This document shows, one piece after another, positions 21,501 to 33,699 of a stretch of DNA of 64,000 nucleotides (within the stretch, counting starts at the first letter, position 1; the number at the start of each line of letters is the position of its first letter). Both the position numbers and the translations under genes were made by a program. The stretch is from Melanocharis versteri (lineage: Eukaryota; Chordata; Aves; Passeriformes; Melanocharitidae): contig VZTG01007182.1 of NCBI GenBank assembly GCA_013397845.1, forward strand, positions 419,540 through 483,539, given 5' to 3'. Below the pieces are notes generated by a model that saw only the letters and a program-made list of their open reading frames with translations, was not told the DNA's origin and made no database searches.

Positions 21501-23519
21501 AAACTGGCTGTTTCTGTCCTTTCCCATATAATTGCAAAATTCATCTCTTCTTCAGTAAGCAGTTAACATGTATGTAATTAACTGTATACCTGGTTCTGCT
21601 TCCTACTTACCCAGTAACTTGGATGGTCAGCAGCAACCTTTAAACAAAGCAGATGCTGATATTTTTATTCCCAACCAGTCATTTCAATGCATTTCAGGAG
21701 TAGAGAAAGCATTTTTGAGGGTACTTGATGATTTAATTCCAGAAGACGGCAAATAGAAGCATAATGGGAAGCAATTTTCCTTTAGAAGCACACTAAATCT
21801 TGCAATTATCTCCTGGTACTGAAGAATACTCAAGGCTATGTTAGACGCAGTCCTGGCCTAATGTGGAAACCACGATCTTTTACATTGATTTTAGGATTAT
21901 AAATCGGACACACTGTGCCAATTATGATGCCTCTTAGTGGTTGTATAAGGCTGTGCTATGGAGACACTGCACTACACATAAGGACACTCAAAATGAAGAT
22001 TTAGTCGCACAAAGTGCTGAGTGCCCTGGCTGTGGACTGGCACGTGAGTGCCCACACTGGGAATGATCTGTGAGCCAGCACTCTGTGCATGCTGAAACAC
22101 TCAGCACAGGAGGGCCAGGCTGCCAGGGCACCTCAGGACTCTGCTCCAGGAGTGCCCAACGCAGGGGATGGTCATCAAGCAGACCAGCCTTGTTCAAAGG
22201 CAGAAAGGAAGGAGAAGGGCTTTAAAACCGCAGCTGACTTGTGCCCACACAGTGCCAGTGGGTGCCAGAAGAGATTGCGTTAGCCCTCCTTGGGGATCAG
22301 CCTGGTACTCACAGCCACGTGTGAGCACAACAAAGACACCAAGCTGCAATGATTCCTCTGGGCTTCTTCCCAGCAATCCTAAGCAAAATGATGGTTTACA
22401 CAGGTTCTGCTGCAATGTGTGTGCCAATTCCCTACCTTACAGGTGTGTGAGGTATCAGACTGCTTCAGTGAGAACAGAAGTACTAACCCTAATACAGTGT
22501 TGATATAAATCATATAGCACACAACACTGGGAATTCAGGGAACTTCTTTTTCTACCTTTGCTTAATTTATTTGGTTTTGGTCCTGATCGCTTTTCTTGAT
22601 CTTGATGTGGAAATTTTCAAAACAATCAGCTTGCAGGACGACAGAAGTGTTGTTAATTTACATATACCTTTAAAATAGCTTGCAATTAATAAATTAACTA
22701 GAATAAAGCTTTTTATCAGCTGGATTATTTAGCATTAAAGGGAATGTGACTTAGCTGGAGAGGTTTATTTTGACCACCGGAGGGCTCTGGCATTTTTTCT
22801 ATTCCCAAATAAAAGCCCTTAACAGCTGCTGGCCTCATTTTAAAACTACGGAAAGAATAATCTGCAGCCAGCAATATATTTGATTAGTTTCACCTGTATT
22901 TCTACTTGGACTACTATGGACAGAACAGGAAAGTACATAACCTATAAATTATTCAAATATAATCACCAATGCTTTCACCAAATACTTTCAGATTTCAAAA
23001 TTGTTCATGTGTTGATATTACAGTTGAATATCTGGTTTTTGATTCGCATGGTTACTTCAGATATTAGTGCACCAAAGTCTATCTAAACTTTTATTGTGCA
23101 TTCATTTGTATGAATCATTGAATTTGTATATCATTTGCCAAAAAGCACGAATGGTCAGATAAAAGACCACTGAAGACAAAGGAAAAACTGCTGATTTGCA
23201 TCACTTCTGGATGACACCAAACCTGCATATTGCACATTCTTCCTGAAATTCCACCAGTGAGAAACAGAAAAAACATCACTGCACTTGTCCTTAACCAAAT
23301 AAAACAGCCAAAATTTGCAACTTTTATACCTCAACACACAGTGGAATCACCCTTTTAAGGGCCTGCTTCAGCTTTAAAAATTGGTTTGCAAGCCTGCTCA
23401 GGATAGGACGGCAGCACCCTCTCAGATATTTCTGGAAAAGGAGCAAGTCGTTGTTTTCAGAGTCCTGATGAAACATGTTGCTCTCATGTCACTGACCCTC
23501 ACCCGATATGGACATGACA

Positions 23520-23551
23520 GACTAATTCACAAACCGACTAATTCACAAACC
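23520..23551 (+). repeat. 16-bp tandem duplication
   Basis: GACTAATTCACAAACC occurs twice, head to tail, without a mismatch. Two identical copies in unconstrained DNA suggest a recent replication-slippage or end-joining event. Confidence 0.95.
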
Positions 23552-23979
23552 CTCCTTCTTAATGATAACAGGTCACTTGACATGTTCCATGGAGCTCTGC
23601 TGATTTAAATATTCGGGTCCTACCTAAGGTTTAGCCCAGTTTATTCTTGTTCCAGACACCCAGTGCCTTCTAGGCTGATGGGGCCTGTTGACACCACCTG
23701 AAATATCTCAGAGGGTTTTCTCTTGGACTACATTTGGACCTTTGTGTGGAAGATAGCATAGCCCTAAATCCAAGTATTTTCCTTTTCCAATGAGTAAAGG
23801 TTCTCAGTCCTTTCACATCTGCCCAGACACACATATTTCTCCTGCTCTTGGGTTGGTGCTGCTCTTACTACTGGGAGAGAAGTTTTGCTGGGAGCTCAGG
23901 AGGGGGCCACACCATTCTTCCTCTTTCCCTTGCAAGTGTAAAGTTCTTCATAAGAATGTCTTGTCTTTGCCCAATACTT

Positions 23980-24222
23980 AGAATCACAGAACATCCTGAG
24001 TGGGAAGGGACCCACAAGGATCATTGAGTCCAACTCCTGGCCTTGCACAGGACTCCCCAAGAGTCACACCGTGTGCCTGAGAGCATTTTCCAAAACACTC
24101 GTTGGACTCTGTCAGGCTTGGTGCTGTGACCACTGCCCTGGGCAGCCTGTGCCCAACCACCCTCCAGGTGAAAAACCTTTTCCTAATATCTAACCTAAAT
24201 CTTCCCTGACACAAATCCATGC
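23980..24222 (-). mobile_element. CR1 LINE, 3' fragment with ORF2 tail
   Basis: The 3' end is at 23980 (TAGAATCACAGAACATCCTG) and the copy extends right through the 3' UTR into the last codons of ORF2. On the minus strand the peptide FRLDIRKRFFTWRVVGH, then a LPRAVVTAPSLT segment, matches the CR1 ORF2 C-terminus. Similarity stops at about 24222, where 5' truncation occurred. No RT core is present. Confidence 0.92.
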
Positions 24223-24224
24223 CA

Positions 24225-27200
24225 TACATGCCATACTTGCAAGCTCTACTCATGAAAGAGACCTTTGGCAGGCATTTTACAATTGAATGCTCTGTGGTTG
24301 GCATCATTCATATGATAGAGCCAAGTTAAATGTGTAATTTTGACAGAAATCTCCTACTACAAATTAACAAACTACTTTATGCAGTCCTGACGAAAGATGA
24401 ATGTTCCATACACACTAAAATGAGAGGTTGCTGGGAGCCTGAGGAACTAAATGCCTCAAATTCTCTGATTTTGATAAAAGGCTGCTTCAGTAAATATTTA
24501 TCAAAATTATAGGTCCAGTCCATAAAGTAACTGAAGCAACAGAATATCTTCTCCTGGAGAAAATCAGTAGGATAGGGACAAAGTAATTCTCATACATATT
24601 TTTAAAAATTTATTATGGATCTTTAACATTTTAAAATGTTCTGAAGAAGCACAGCACAAGGCTTTCGTCCTCCTAAAGGTTTTAATTCTAGGGGGTGGAA
24701 CACTTTCTAAAAACAATGCAAAATATAGCAATGAATTCTCTGCATTCTCCCACTTTCACTCAAAATCTGTAATATTTATCTAAACTTTCACTTTGATCTG
24801 GAATTACTTAAGGAAGGACATTTAACTTAAGTGTATTTACTACTGAGAGGACACAGCTGCTGCTTTGAAGCTCTGGCCGCTGCTCACCAATGCAATGAAA
24901 GCTGCAAATCTGCAGGGTAAAACAGATTGGCAGTAGTCAAGTCCTTAGGAAGTTCTGAAGACCTTGCAGCTCTTTTCCTTTTGGGCTACGGGAAGTTCTT
25001 CTCACCATCTGTGTTAGTGTGGTCCAGCTCAAAGCACAGAGGAAAAGACTGGATGCTGTTACAATGGGAAGCTTTCACAGTGGGAATGGGCAGCCATAAC
25101 TTCCTAGTGGTAGTTTGACTCCCTGGTACTCATTCTCTGGGTTTGCCTATTCGCCTCTGAAAAATGATGTTCAGGTTGACCCCTCTCCTCTGGCCATGCT
25201 GTCTCACCTTACTTCCCACAGATTGTTGAAGCACAGATTGGACTAGCACTGACTTAAACTAGGCTGAGTTTTCCTCACAGAAACTCAGGTGTAAAAAGCT
25301 GCACTTTATGCTTAAAAAAGAAAGATCCTGCCTGATTCGTCTTATGGGGTCCTTTCTTTCTCCTCAGATAAATAAAAGTTTCCCACCCTAAAATTGCCCA
25401 AATAATTGAAAGTTACTTTTCCCAGGTTTGGATAAATCTGGGGGGAAAAAACACTAACAAAATAATTTTTCAAGTGCTGATTGCTAGTTTCTATTTCAGT
25501 CTTTCAGACTCAGTGCGTTGCACAGATTGCATCTGCTTACAGACCATGCAGGCTCACAGGTCACGTGCAACATCACTGAAAAACAGGAGTGCTCCAAGGG
25601 GTCCAAGACTGTTTGCAGCATCATCACACTCTTCCCAGAGGCTCTCACCTTGCTGACGATTACGTGTAAGAGCCGAACACAACACAAATATCTGCAGTGA
25701 CAGCAGGCAGAGAACACCGCCGCTTGCAGTCAAAAAGCTCACACAACTACAGCTCAGGTGTCAGGATAATTGTTGGAAGACCTGAGCCTCTAACCCCTCT
25801 ACGGGCTGTTCTGATCCCATCCCATCCCATCCCATCCTTTTGGTGTCAGCAATCCTGTTGCATGTAACACACTCTCCTATTTCGTTCCTCTTTTAATTAT
25901 GACAGTAAAGGTCTACCCCTGAATTAAATGTAGTTAAGAAAGCTTCCCACCGTCGTGAAAAAGAACCCCTCCATGTTTTGTATCTTTAATAGGGTTAATT
26001 TGCAGGGTCCTTTAAGAGCAGCTGCCAGTTTCATGTGTCAAACGACTGCCACACAAAAGAGAATGTGGCAGCGAGCTGTGGGTTCTGCTGACAGCACACT
26101 ATTTCAATTGAAAACAAGAAATAGAAGGAGCAGTTTGAGAAACCTGACCCTAGCTGTTACCTTTAGAAATCAAAACTTAACAAAATAAAGGTGAGCATAC
26201 ACATCACCTTTTTTTTTAATGAAATATTGTTAGATGCTGTTGGAGATACAGGTGATCAGCAAGTCCTTCTGAGGAAACATCTGTTACAAAGGAGAAGAGA
26301 GGGAGATGGAGAAGGTGCCATTTTTCTATCACTATAGTAAACACCTAATGCACCGTAAACAGAGCAAGTCATGCGGTAAAACATGAAGAAGCTTCTTTTT
26401 AATCATCTGAATAGAAATTTAATATCTTTGCATTTGCTAAGCAAAGCAACTTGCCCAAGCAACCAGATACACAAAGCCTTATGCATTTATTCTGCCTTTG
26501 TGGCTACTGAACAAAGCTTCTAAGTCACAAGCATTAAGGCTGGTATTTACTAAGCAGTAGCACACGAGGACTCATTAGGAATATTAGGGTATCCAAACGC
26601 ATAAGGAAACTTGAGAAATCAAATAGCCATATATACAGTATGACAGGGGAAAAAAAAGCCCATGTGCATTTCCAGTAGTTTTTTCTCCTTGATTCTGAGA
26701 TCCAACAGATCAACTCCCCAGACCAGCCCCAGCTGTGAAGTGCTGAGCAAGAGCAGCACAATCCCAGGTCACGCTGTGAGGATCAAAGTACTCTGATTTG
26801 TGGCGGGATGAAACCCTAACCATTACAACCCAGGAGACATTTGAAATTTGGTGGTTCTGTCTAAGTATTAAATTGGTGTTGTCTGCCAGCTTCCAGGAGT
26901 CCACAGTACTTGGCCCTGGCTCTTTTTAAACTGTGGTTTCAGAAGTTAAGAGCACTGTTACTGTGATCAGCATGCTGTGGTTCTCTTCTCCTTTTCTGCT
27001 CTCTTGGGGGAAAGAGTGGCCTCTGTCAAACATCAAGGTCACATAAATGTAGCAAAATTCTAGCCTGAAAGAATGGAAACCAATTTTCTAGACAGAACAG
27101 AGTAGCTATAAAAACGTATTCAACATACCAGCGGAGCTCTCATGCTGCAAGACAGCCCTCCACCAGCTTTTTGGCACTGCTGATTGCACCACTGCAAGCA

Positions 27201-30200
27201 CTACAACAGGAAAAAACCTTCCAAGAAGCCTGCCAAATATACAGGCAACACTCTCACAACCCTAGGGATAAAGGCAGAGCCAGATCTGCAGATCTTCAGG
27301 AGGTAGCAAATATTTCTAATGCTCAGTACTCCACGACAAATAAGAAACCCACTTCTGTGACAGCTATGGAATTAGTTCTGCAGACAACTAGAAAACCTTC
27401 CTTTTGGGCAGATAATAAAACCGGACCTCAGCTGAAGACAAGGCTATGAAAAAAAAAAAAAGGAAATTCCTTATCAGAATGTCAATATGAAGAATTCTTT
27501 CAGAGACAGAGATCAGATTTAGCCTCCAGACCAAACGGCTCTTGCAGATGGCATTTCAGCAGGCAGATGTGATGTTCTGTGCTAAAATCCTTCACAACAT
27601 GAGCTTTAAATAAACAGCTTTGCTTAAAGTACTTTATTGTCGCCTTTTTAGTCCTTCTCTGTTGCCACATTCAAAAAATTTATGTCTGACTGCAACAGCT
27701 CTGAGGAGAAAGAGAGAGATGGGCCATTTCCCAACCCCAGGACATTTGCCTGGCACAGAGATTCCTAAATTCAAGTTCCTGCTCTGAGATGGGTACCTGG
27801 AAGATGTATTTTGTCTTTTAATCATTTGAGCAGCTCTGCATGGTACATCTTCACTGTACAAGGTGCTTCTATGGGGTACCTCTTCACCTGCACCACTCGA
27901 AAAAATACATATCCTCATATTCTTGCCACTTTTCTTTATTTGCTCCATTTTCATGGAGTGTTTCTACCCTCTCTTTCTTTTCCTCATTAAATTGAGAGCT
28001 CTCAAGAAAGAATTACCTTTAGCAACAGATCCTAACAGAGTGGGTTGTTGATATGGATTCCTAACAATCATAGATAATAAAGTATTCCTTAATGGAACAT
28101 AAGCTGGCTTTATCAATCACAATGCTGCCATATGCAGCTGCATTGTTCTAATATTTTAAATGCTCTGGGGCAAATACAAGGAGCTAACTGGTGCCTGTGT
28201 GTGTCTTTGATAACTACCCATACAGACAATGCAGAGGGAAGGGCTGCATTTAACTGTTTCGCAGATGGGAAGTGAGGCTCAGAGAAGCCAGAAGACAGTC
28301 CCAGAACATCAGTGGCACCACAGAGAACAGGTTTCCACACCTCAGGCTAATTAATGCTTTAAGCAAAGGACCCCTTTTCCATGCCAGCAGCAACATGACA
28401 TCCTGCATTCTAGCAGTTAAGCATTTTGTTTCCAGTGAGGCTTGTAAAATGCAAATTCCTGGTAAAACACATGACCTTTCCTTTCATATTTGTGAATAAG
28501 ATTTTATGTATCCTTTTTATGAATAGTTCCTGCCATTCTCTTCACATTCTGAATCATAGATGCAGCTTTCCCTTGATAACTTCTTTATCTGTGCTTTAAG
28601 GCCATAATCTATTCTTCAAAAAGTTTATGTGTGTACACACACCCCCACATTTATATATGTGGGTGCCAATACATATTTAAATATACACGCTCGTGTGTAT
28701 ACGTAGCAGATGTACGTATCATATGGAGCAAATGCAAATGAACATATAGTTTTGATTTGTCTCCCACTTTGTTTGCCAATAGGGAATTACTGAGACATAG
28801 CAGTTTCATGACTTGAAAGATGAGATCATGATACTGCTATTTCTGCACTTCCAAGGAGAGTGCAGGTGTTTCAAAGCATTTATGAAATTGCATGATTGAC
28901 TCATATAGAAATCTATTGACAATAAGTTGAACCTTTGCAGCTAGGCTGTAAAAGATTTGATTATAGTAACAATAGTCACCGTCATGAATGTCATAAATCT
29001 TAAGAGAAAGGACACATATGTCACATATAATGCATGAAAAAGTTGTCCTTTTATCATGGATAACTTACCATTGTGTAGATACTCTGCTGATCAGCTACTG
29101 CATTATTTGAATAAGTATCTGATGTCTTGTTTTCTTTCAAGGAGGCAGGTGCAGGATGAAGCAGGAAGCCTGCCAAGATAGATGATAAATTGCCACTTGG
29201 TGCTGGGGACCAGTGCTTAACATTAATGCAATGCTGCCAGGAATTAAGCAGTAGAGTAATAAGAAACTAGGAAGAAAATAACTTCTCATCCCCATTAAAG
29301 ACATCAGCTCCATTTTCCTTCTCCATTATAATTTCTAGTACATCTAAAACAAAACATTGCCATTGTCTCATTAGAAGCAAAACATAAGAGGATTGGAAAA
29401 CATCCTGTGATTGACAAGCCATGGAACTATATAATAATGATACCAGTTGCTTTTCTGGTGGGGGAGTAATCTTGAAGCTAAAAAGTTCAAATAAAATTAT
29501 AAAGAAAAATAATTGCGAAGAAGTATGGCCTTGGTTTTGAAATCCCTACCCACTTTGGCAAGTGTTACTCCCTGGCTGAACTGGCTCATTCAGTTAGTGG
29601 ATCATGGTGTGGTCAGGAGTGACAGAGGGTCCAGAATGCCCCAAGTTTCCTTGTCTACTGTTTATCACTTACTGCACTGAATTTAGACAATTATGAGATA
29701 AATTTTGAAAGCATTTCATGTGATTAGTTATGTGAGAAACAAAGAGAAGCCTTGTAGCAAAATTGAAATTGGGTACCTACACGTGAGTAAAATATTGCAC
29801 AAAATGCAGATTGAGTGAAAGCTCATCATTAATGCTGACCAAAAATAAAGTGTTTCATGAAAAATGGGTTCTGAGACGCATTAGCCTCTCCACTTTCCTA
29901 AGCCAGCAAATAAAAGCAAACCAAATACATGTTTTATTTCTCCTTTGCATGTACAATGGAATATGTGGGGGAAATACAAGTTAATAAACACTCTATGTCC
30001 TAAAAACTTTGACTTCTGAGGCAGCTACAGGCAAGTTACAGACAAAGAGAGGCAGTGATGTTCTGCTGGCATTTTTGCTTCCCAGGAAGAAAACTCTGGT
30101 AGGAACAAGGATGTTCCTTGCAGATTGAAGCAACCCTTCTGTTTTGACGTGTTCTTTCCTAGGTAGCCAGGTCACAGGGATTCTGAAAGACAGCTGGAAG

Positions 30201-33200
30201 ACTCGGCCTTGAACAGATGCCTGGTTTATTTGGTCCAGGCAGTAGTGCAGGATCAGGCATACATGTATAACCAGAGACCCTTTTCAGGTAGTAAAATAGG
30301 ATTAAACACACTGTAAACATGCTATGCTGCATTGTTCCCCATGATTTGGGAACAAAACTAGTCCTGCTCATATAGACCCAGTTCAAGAATAAACCCTGTT
30401 CAAACCAGGTGTTTTAAAAATAATCTGTGCTTTGCCAGCTATGGAAAATACAGGTCTTGGATTCTCTTTCTCTCCTGCATATAATTAAAAAATAAATATA
30501 GATATCACTTTGGGACATCCAACCCAACCTTATCCAAGTCAGTAGGTACTAGAGAAACCCACATCAGCATTTTACTGGAATACTGACACATAAAAATTAA
30601 CTAAGGTTTTCTTCAACATTCATCCATCAGAAAAATTAAAACTAAATTGAACAACTGATGATCAATGTCATTCCTCTTCTTGCACCATAATAACTTACAG
30701 TAATCTCTGTATTTTGAAATTGGGCCATAAGTCAAATATTTCATCATCAGAAATCTTCATCTTGATATAGGAAGCCTGCCTTAAAGCTATCAAGATGAAA
30801 ACCATTTAAGAAACATTTTTTTTTTTTAAAGCTTGCACAAGATCTATATTCTCATTTGTATTATGTCCAGAAAAGTGCATGACATTCAGAATGGAGGCTG
30901 AAAAGCTGTGTGCCATTTAATCCCATCTGCATTTCCTCCAGAAATATGCATCATTCCAGCAAAGCAATGCTGGGACAGAGAAAGATAGCTCACCACTTAG
31001 GTGCTCATTTTTCAAGTTGTATATCCCTACGAAACAATTCATTAGCAAGTGTAGATTATATCCTAGTTTTACTTGCTACACGTGCAGTGTGTCTGTCTCT
31101 CAGTTTATTTTACCAAAGTAAATTTGCTCTTTGAAGATTTGACTACGTCATGATTAGTTCCATTTCTCCCACAGTGTATATAATAAGAAATCAAAGACAG
31201 CAAAAACTCTCAAATTACATCTCAAGACAATACGATACAATTTAGCGAAGGGAGAGAGTAAGGCTGTAGCAAATCAGAGGAAAATTGTGTCTGTGCCTGA
31301 AATTAAGGTAATTTACTGATCCTGGGAGCTGTGATGGTACCACAAAAGAGCTAACTCATCACCACAAGAGACGCACAAGTGCTAAGTTAATAACCAAATT
31401 CTTTTCTCATTTACACTGAAACACCTTTATGATGCCATGAGTGTACGCACAACCAAGGAATGCACTGGTTCTTGAGAACACGAACTGCACGTTGGCATTT
31501 CAATGCCTCTGGAAGAAGGAGGAGTTCCAGGCTCAGAATTTCTAGTTTATGAGCCTTGCCAATTGGCTCCTGATATCTAGAATGAATGCAAATATGTATT
31601 CCTAAATAGCATTAATGATTTTGCATCCTCAGCCACTGAGGTGTTACCCTTGACCACAGGGACTGTATATGGGGGCCCTTCAGGACTGGCTTTAGATGAG
31701 CTTCACTGAAAGGAAGATACATCTGAGCTCAGTGGAAACATTCTTGGCCTCTGTAGATTGGTACAGTTCACACAGCTGACTTCCCTGCCAGATAGTTGGA
31801 TGTAGTACATTCACAGGCAAATATATTAATTGCTGTCCAAGTGAAGATTAGATTTACTTCAAAGTCCCATTGATGTGTCTTCCTACCATTTATGTTCAAC
31901 AGTAGATTGCAGGCAGTAGGTTCAACAATATTTTGCCTCTTATATCCTGCAAGATCTTTGGAAATTCTGTTTTCGTCCTAAATAATTTTAATTATACTTT
32001 GGTGGTGTATCTTTTCCTATTTCTGGTGCTCCAGTAGTGAAAGTTGATGCTATCCATTCGTGTATTCATTGTTGAGTACATAACCAATACTCAAAACTCA
32101 ATTCAGAAAGGAAAAACTATGCTATTCATTATGCTGACATTTTCTCAAGGGCTAGAGAGATTTGGTGATTTTTTTGTGAAGAGTTAAGAGAATTCCTGAG
32201 AAATATCCCATCTGTTCTGACTTCTAAAGACAGAAAGAGAGAGAAAATGCCACAATATTAAATTACAGCAAACCAGGGTAAATTAATGAATATAGCATGC
32301 AGATTTTCCTGTGCCTTTTTGCATGTGTATTCCTCTTTTTTGCAGCAATTGCAATACTCCTCTAAAATGCCTTTTGCAACATGGTGCTAAAATGCCTTCT
32401 GTGATCCTTTTCTCTACAGTCAACATTAGCAAATGCATTTCAGTTTAAGTCGAAATGATTTTATACTGCTGTATTACTATAGATAATAATAACCCAACCT
32501 GCCAAACACCTCATTTCCATTGCAACCAAATAAACCCTACGTACATATATAAACACCAGGGATTTAGAGTCATTTCACTCTAATCTTCCCCAAGGGAATC
32601 TATTAATAAGAATCTCAGTCCCTTTCACCTGCAGGGCCAGAGCATAACAGTCATGTACCAAGATCAGATGATCCAGACCAGCATTCATTGAAATGAATGA
32701 CATTATTAATATAAGTCTCAGATAAATAATAAAAAACTTGATTCCTTCAATTTACCTATCGGTCACCCTGCTGATGCTAGTGGTCACCCTCAAGACTTCA
32801 AACAGGCAGATTAAGGCCAAGCCAAGCTATTGGTTTCAATTCTCAGTAAAGCAAGAAGACCAAAATATCCTGAAACAGCAATCAGTACATAAACTAAACT
32901 CAGTGGAAAGAGAAAGCAGCAACTGCTTGTGTATTGGTCTTCTCTGTATCATATTCAAGTCTGAGAAACCTGAAGAGAAAAACATAAAGGAAAAGTGGTG
33001 GGCAGCACCTCTTATGTATCTAACTTAAAATACGTTATGTTGATATTTCCAATGGAAGTAGAATTAAAAACTTTTACTGCAGAGATCCATATAATAATTG
33101 ACCTTGTTTTGCCATTATTAAATATTTCATGGTGATATTTCATATTTCCTTTTTTCTTTTATCTTGTATCATAAAATAAATTACAAAATAAAGATAAGTA

Positions 33201-33548
33201 AGAAAATGTGGAGCAAATTTGAACTTGAAAAGAAAAAATATTACTTTGGAATTTTTGTTAAAAATTGTGATAAAATCAGTATGATTTTGGGAAACACATT
33301 GCTTTTCTAGAATCAGTATTTTGTAAAAGGGAAATACATCAAAACAGGAAATATTCAGCCCAAACAAAAAGAGCAAAGTCATTCAGAAACATTTTGGAAA
33401 CCATCTAAATCCCACATAAAATATTTCAGTAGGAATCAAAGCAACTTTGCTTAGCCTCTGTGCATCATCTCTTTCAATTCATCTTTAGATTTCTACACGA
33501 GAGAAATCCCCCCATAAATGAAAAATCTCAATGGTTAAACATCATGAA
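24225..33548. other. Unique non-coding sequence
   Basis: No gene recognised across about 9.3 kb. Frames are under 110 codons and domain-free. Minor items are a (CCCAT)4 run at 25816-25837, an A13 run near 27448, and alternating purine-pyrimidine TG/CA and TA runs at 28626-28720 (possible Z-DNA-prone sequence). The octamer ATGCAAAT lies near 28732. Confidence 0.5.
25816..25837 (+). repeat. (CCCAT)4 microsatellite
   Basis: Four CCCAT units plus CC. It is the same pentamer as the array at 8045-8074, but here no CR1 remnant flanks it. Confidence 0.9.
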
Positions 33549-33550
33549 TG

Positions 33551-33640
33551 GAATAGAATAGAATAGAATAGAATAGAATAGAATAGAATAGAATAGAATA
33601 GAATAGAATAGAATAGAATAGAATAGAATAGAATAGAATA
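33551..33640 (-). repeat. (GAATA)18 microsatellite grown from a CR1 tail
   Basis: Eighteen perfect GAATA units, equivalent to CTATT on the minus strand, end exactly where a minus-strand CR1 3' end begins (TTTTCAGCTGAAAGGGACTC). This is the same pentamer as the 7956-8040 array in the opposite orientation, and it is likewise fused to a CR1 3' end. Confidence 0.97.
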
Positions 33641-33695
33641 TTTTCAGCTGAAAGGGACTCACAACTATCATCAACCGCCTGACTCAGTAGTGGAT
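33641..33695 (-). mobile_element. CR1 LINE, very short 3' stub
   Basis: TTTTCAGCTGAAAGGGACTC, then ACAACTATCATCAACCGCCTG, matches the reverse complement of an avian CR1 subfamily whose 3' end reads 'TTCAGTTGGAAGGGACCTACA...ATCATCTAGTCCAACTGCCTGA'. Only about 55 bases are left. The tail expansion beside it supports the call. Confidence 0.75.
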
Positions 33696-33699
33696 TCTT

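Larger units (their letters stand above)
14765..23978. other. Unique non-coding sequence
   Basis: Over 9 kb without a gene or a confidently named repeat. The largest frame (16945-17409, plus, 154 codons) has no recognisable domain. The interval holds one ambiguous base (18543), two perfect short palindromes near 17.5 kb, a 16-bp tandem duplication at 23520 and an enhancer-like block near 22.7-22.9 kb, all described separately. Confidence 0.5.

Noticed and set aside
33551..33640. CRISPR-like or satellite array
   Set aside because: A simple pentanucleotide without spacers, fused to a CR1 tail.
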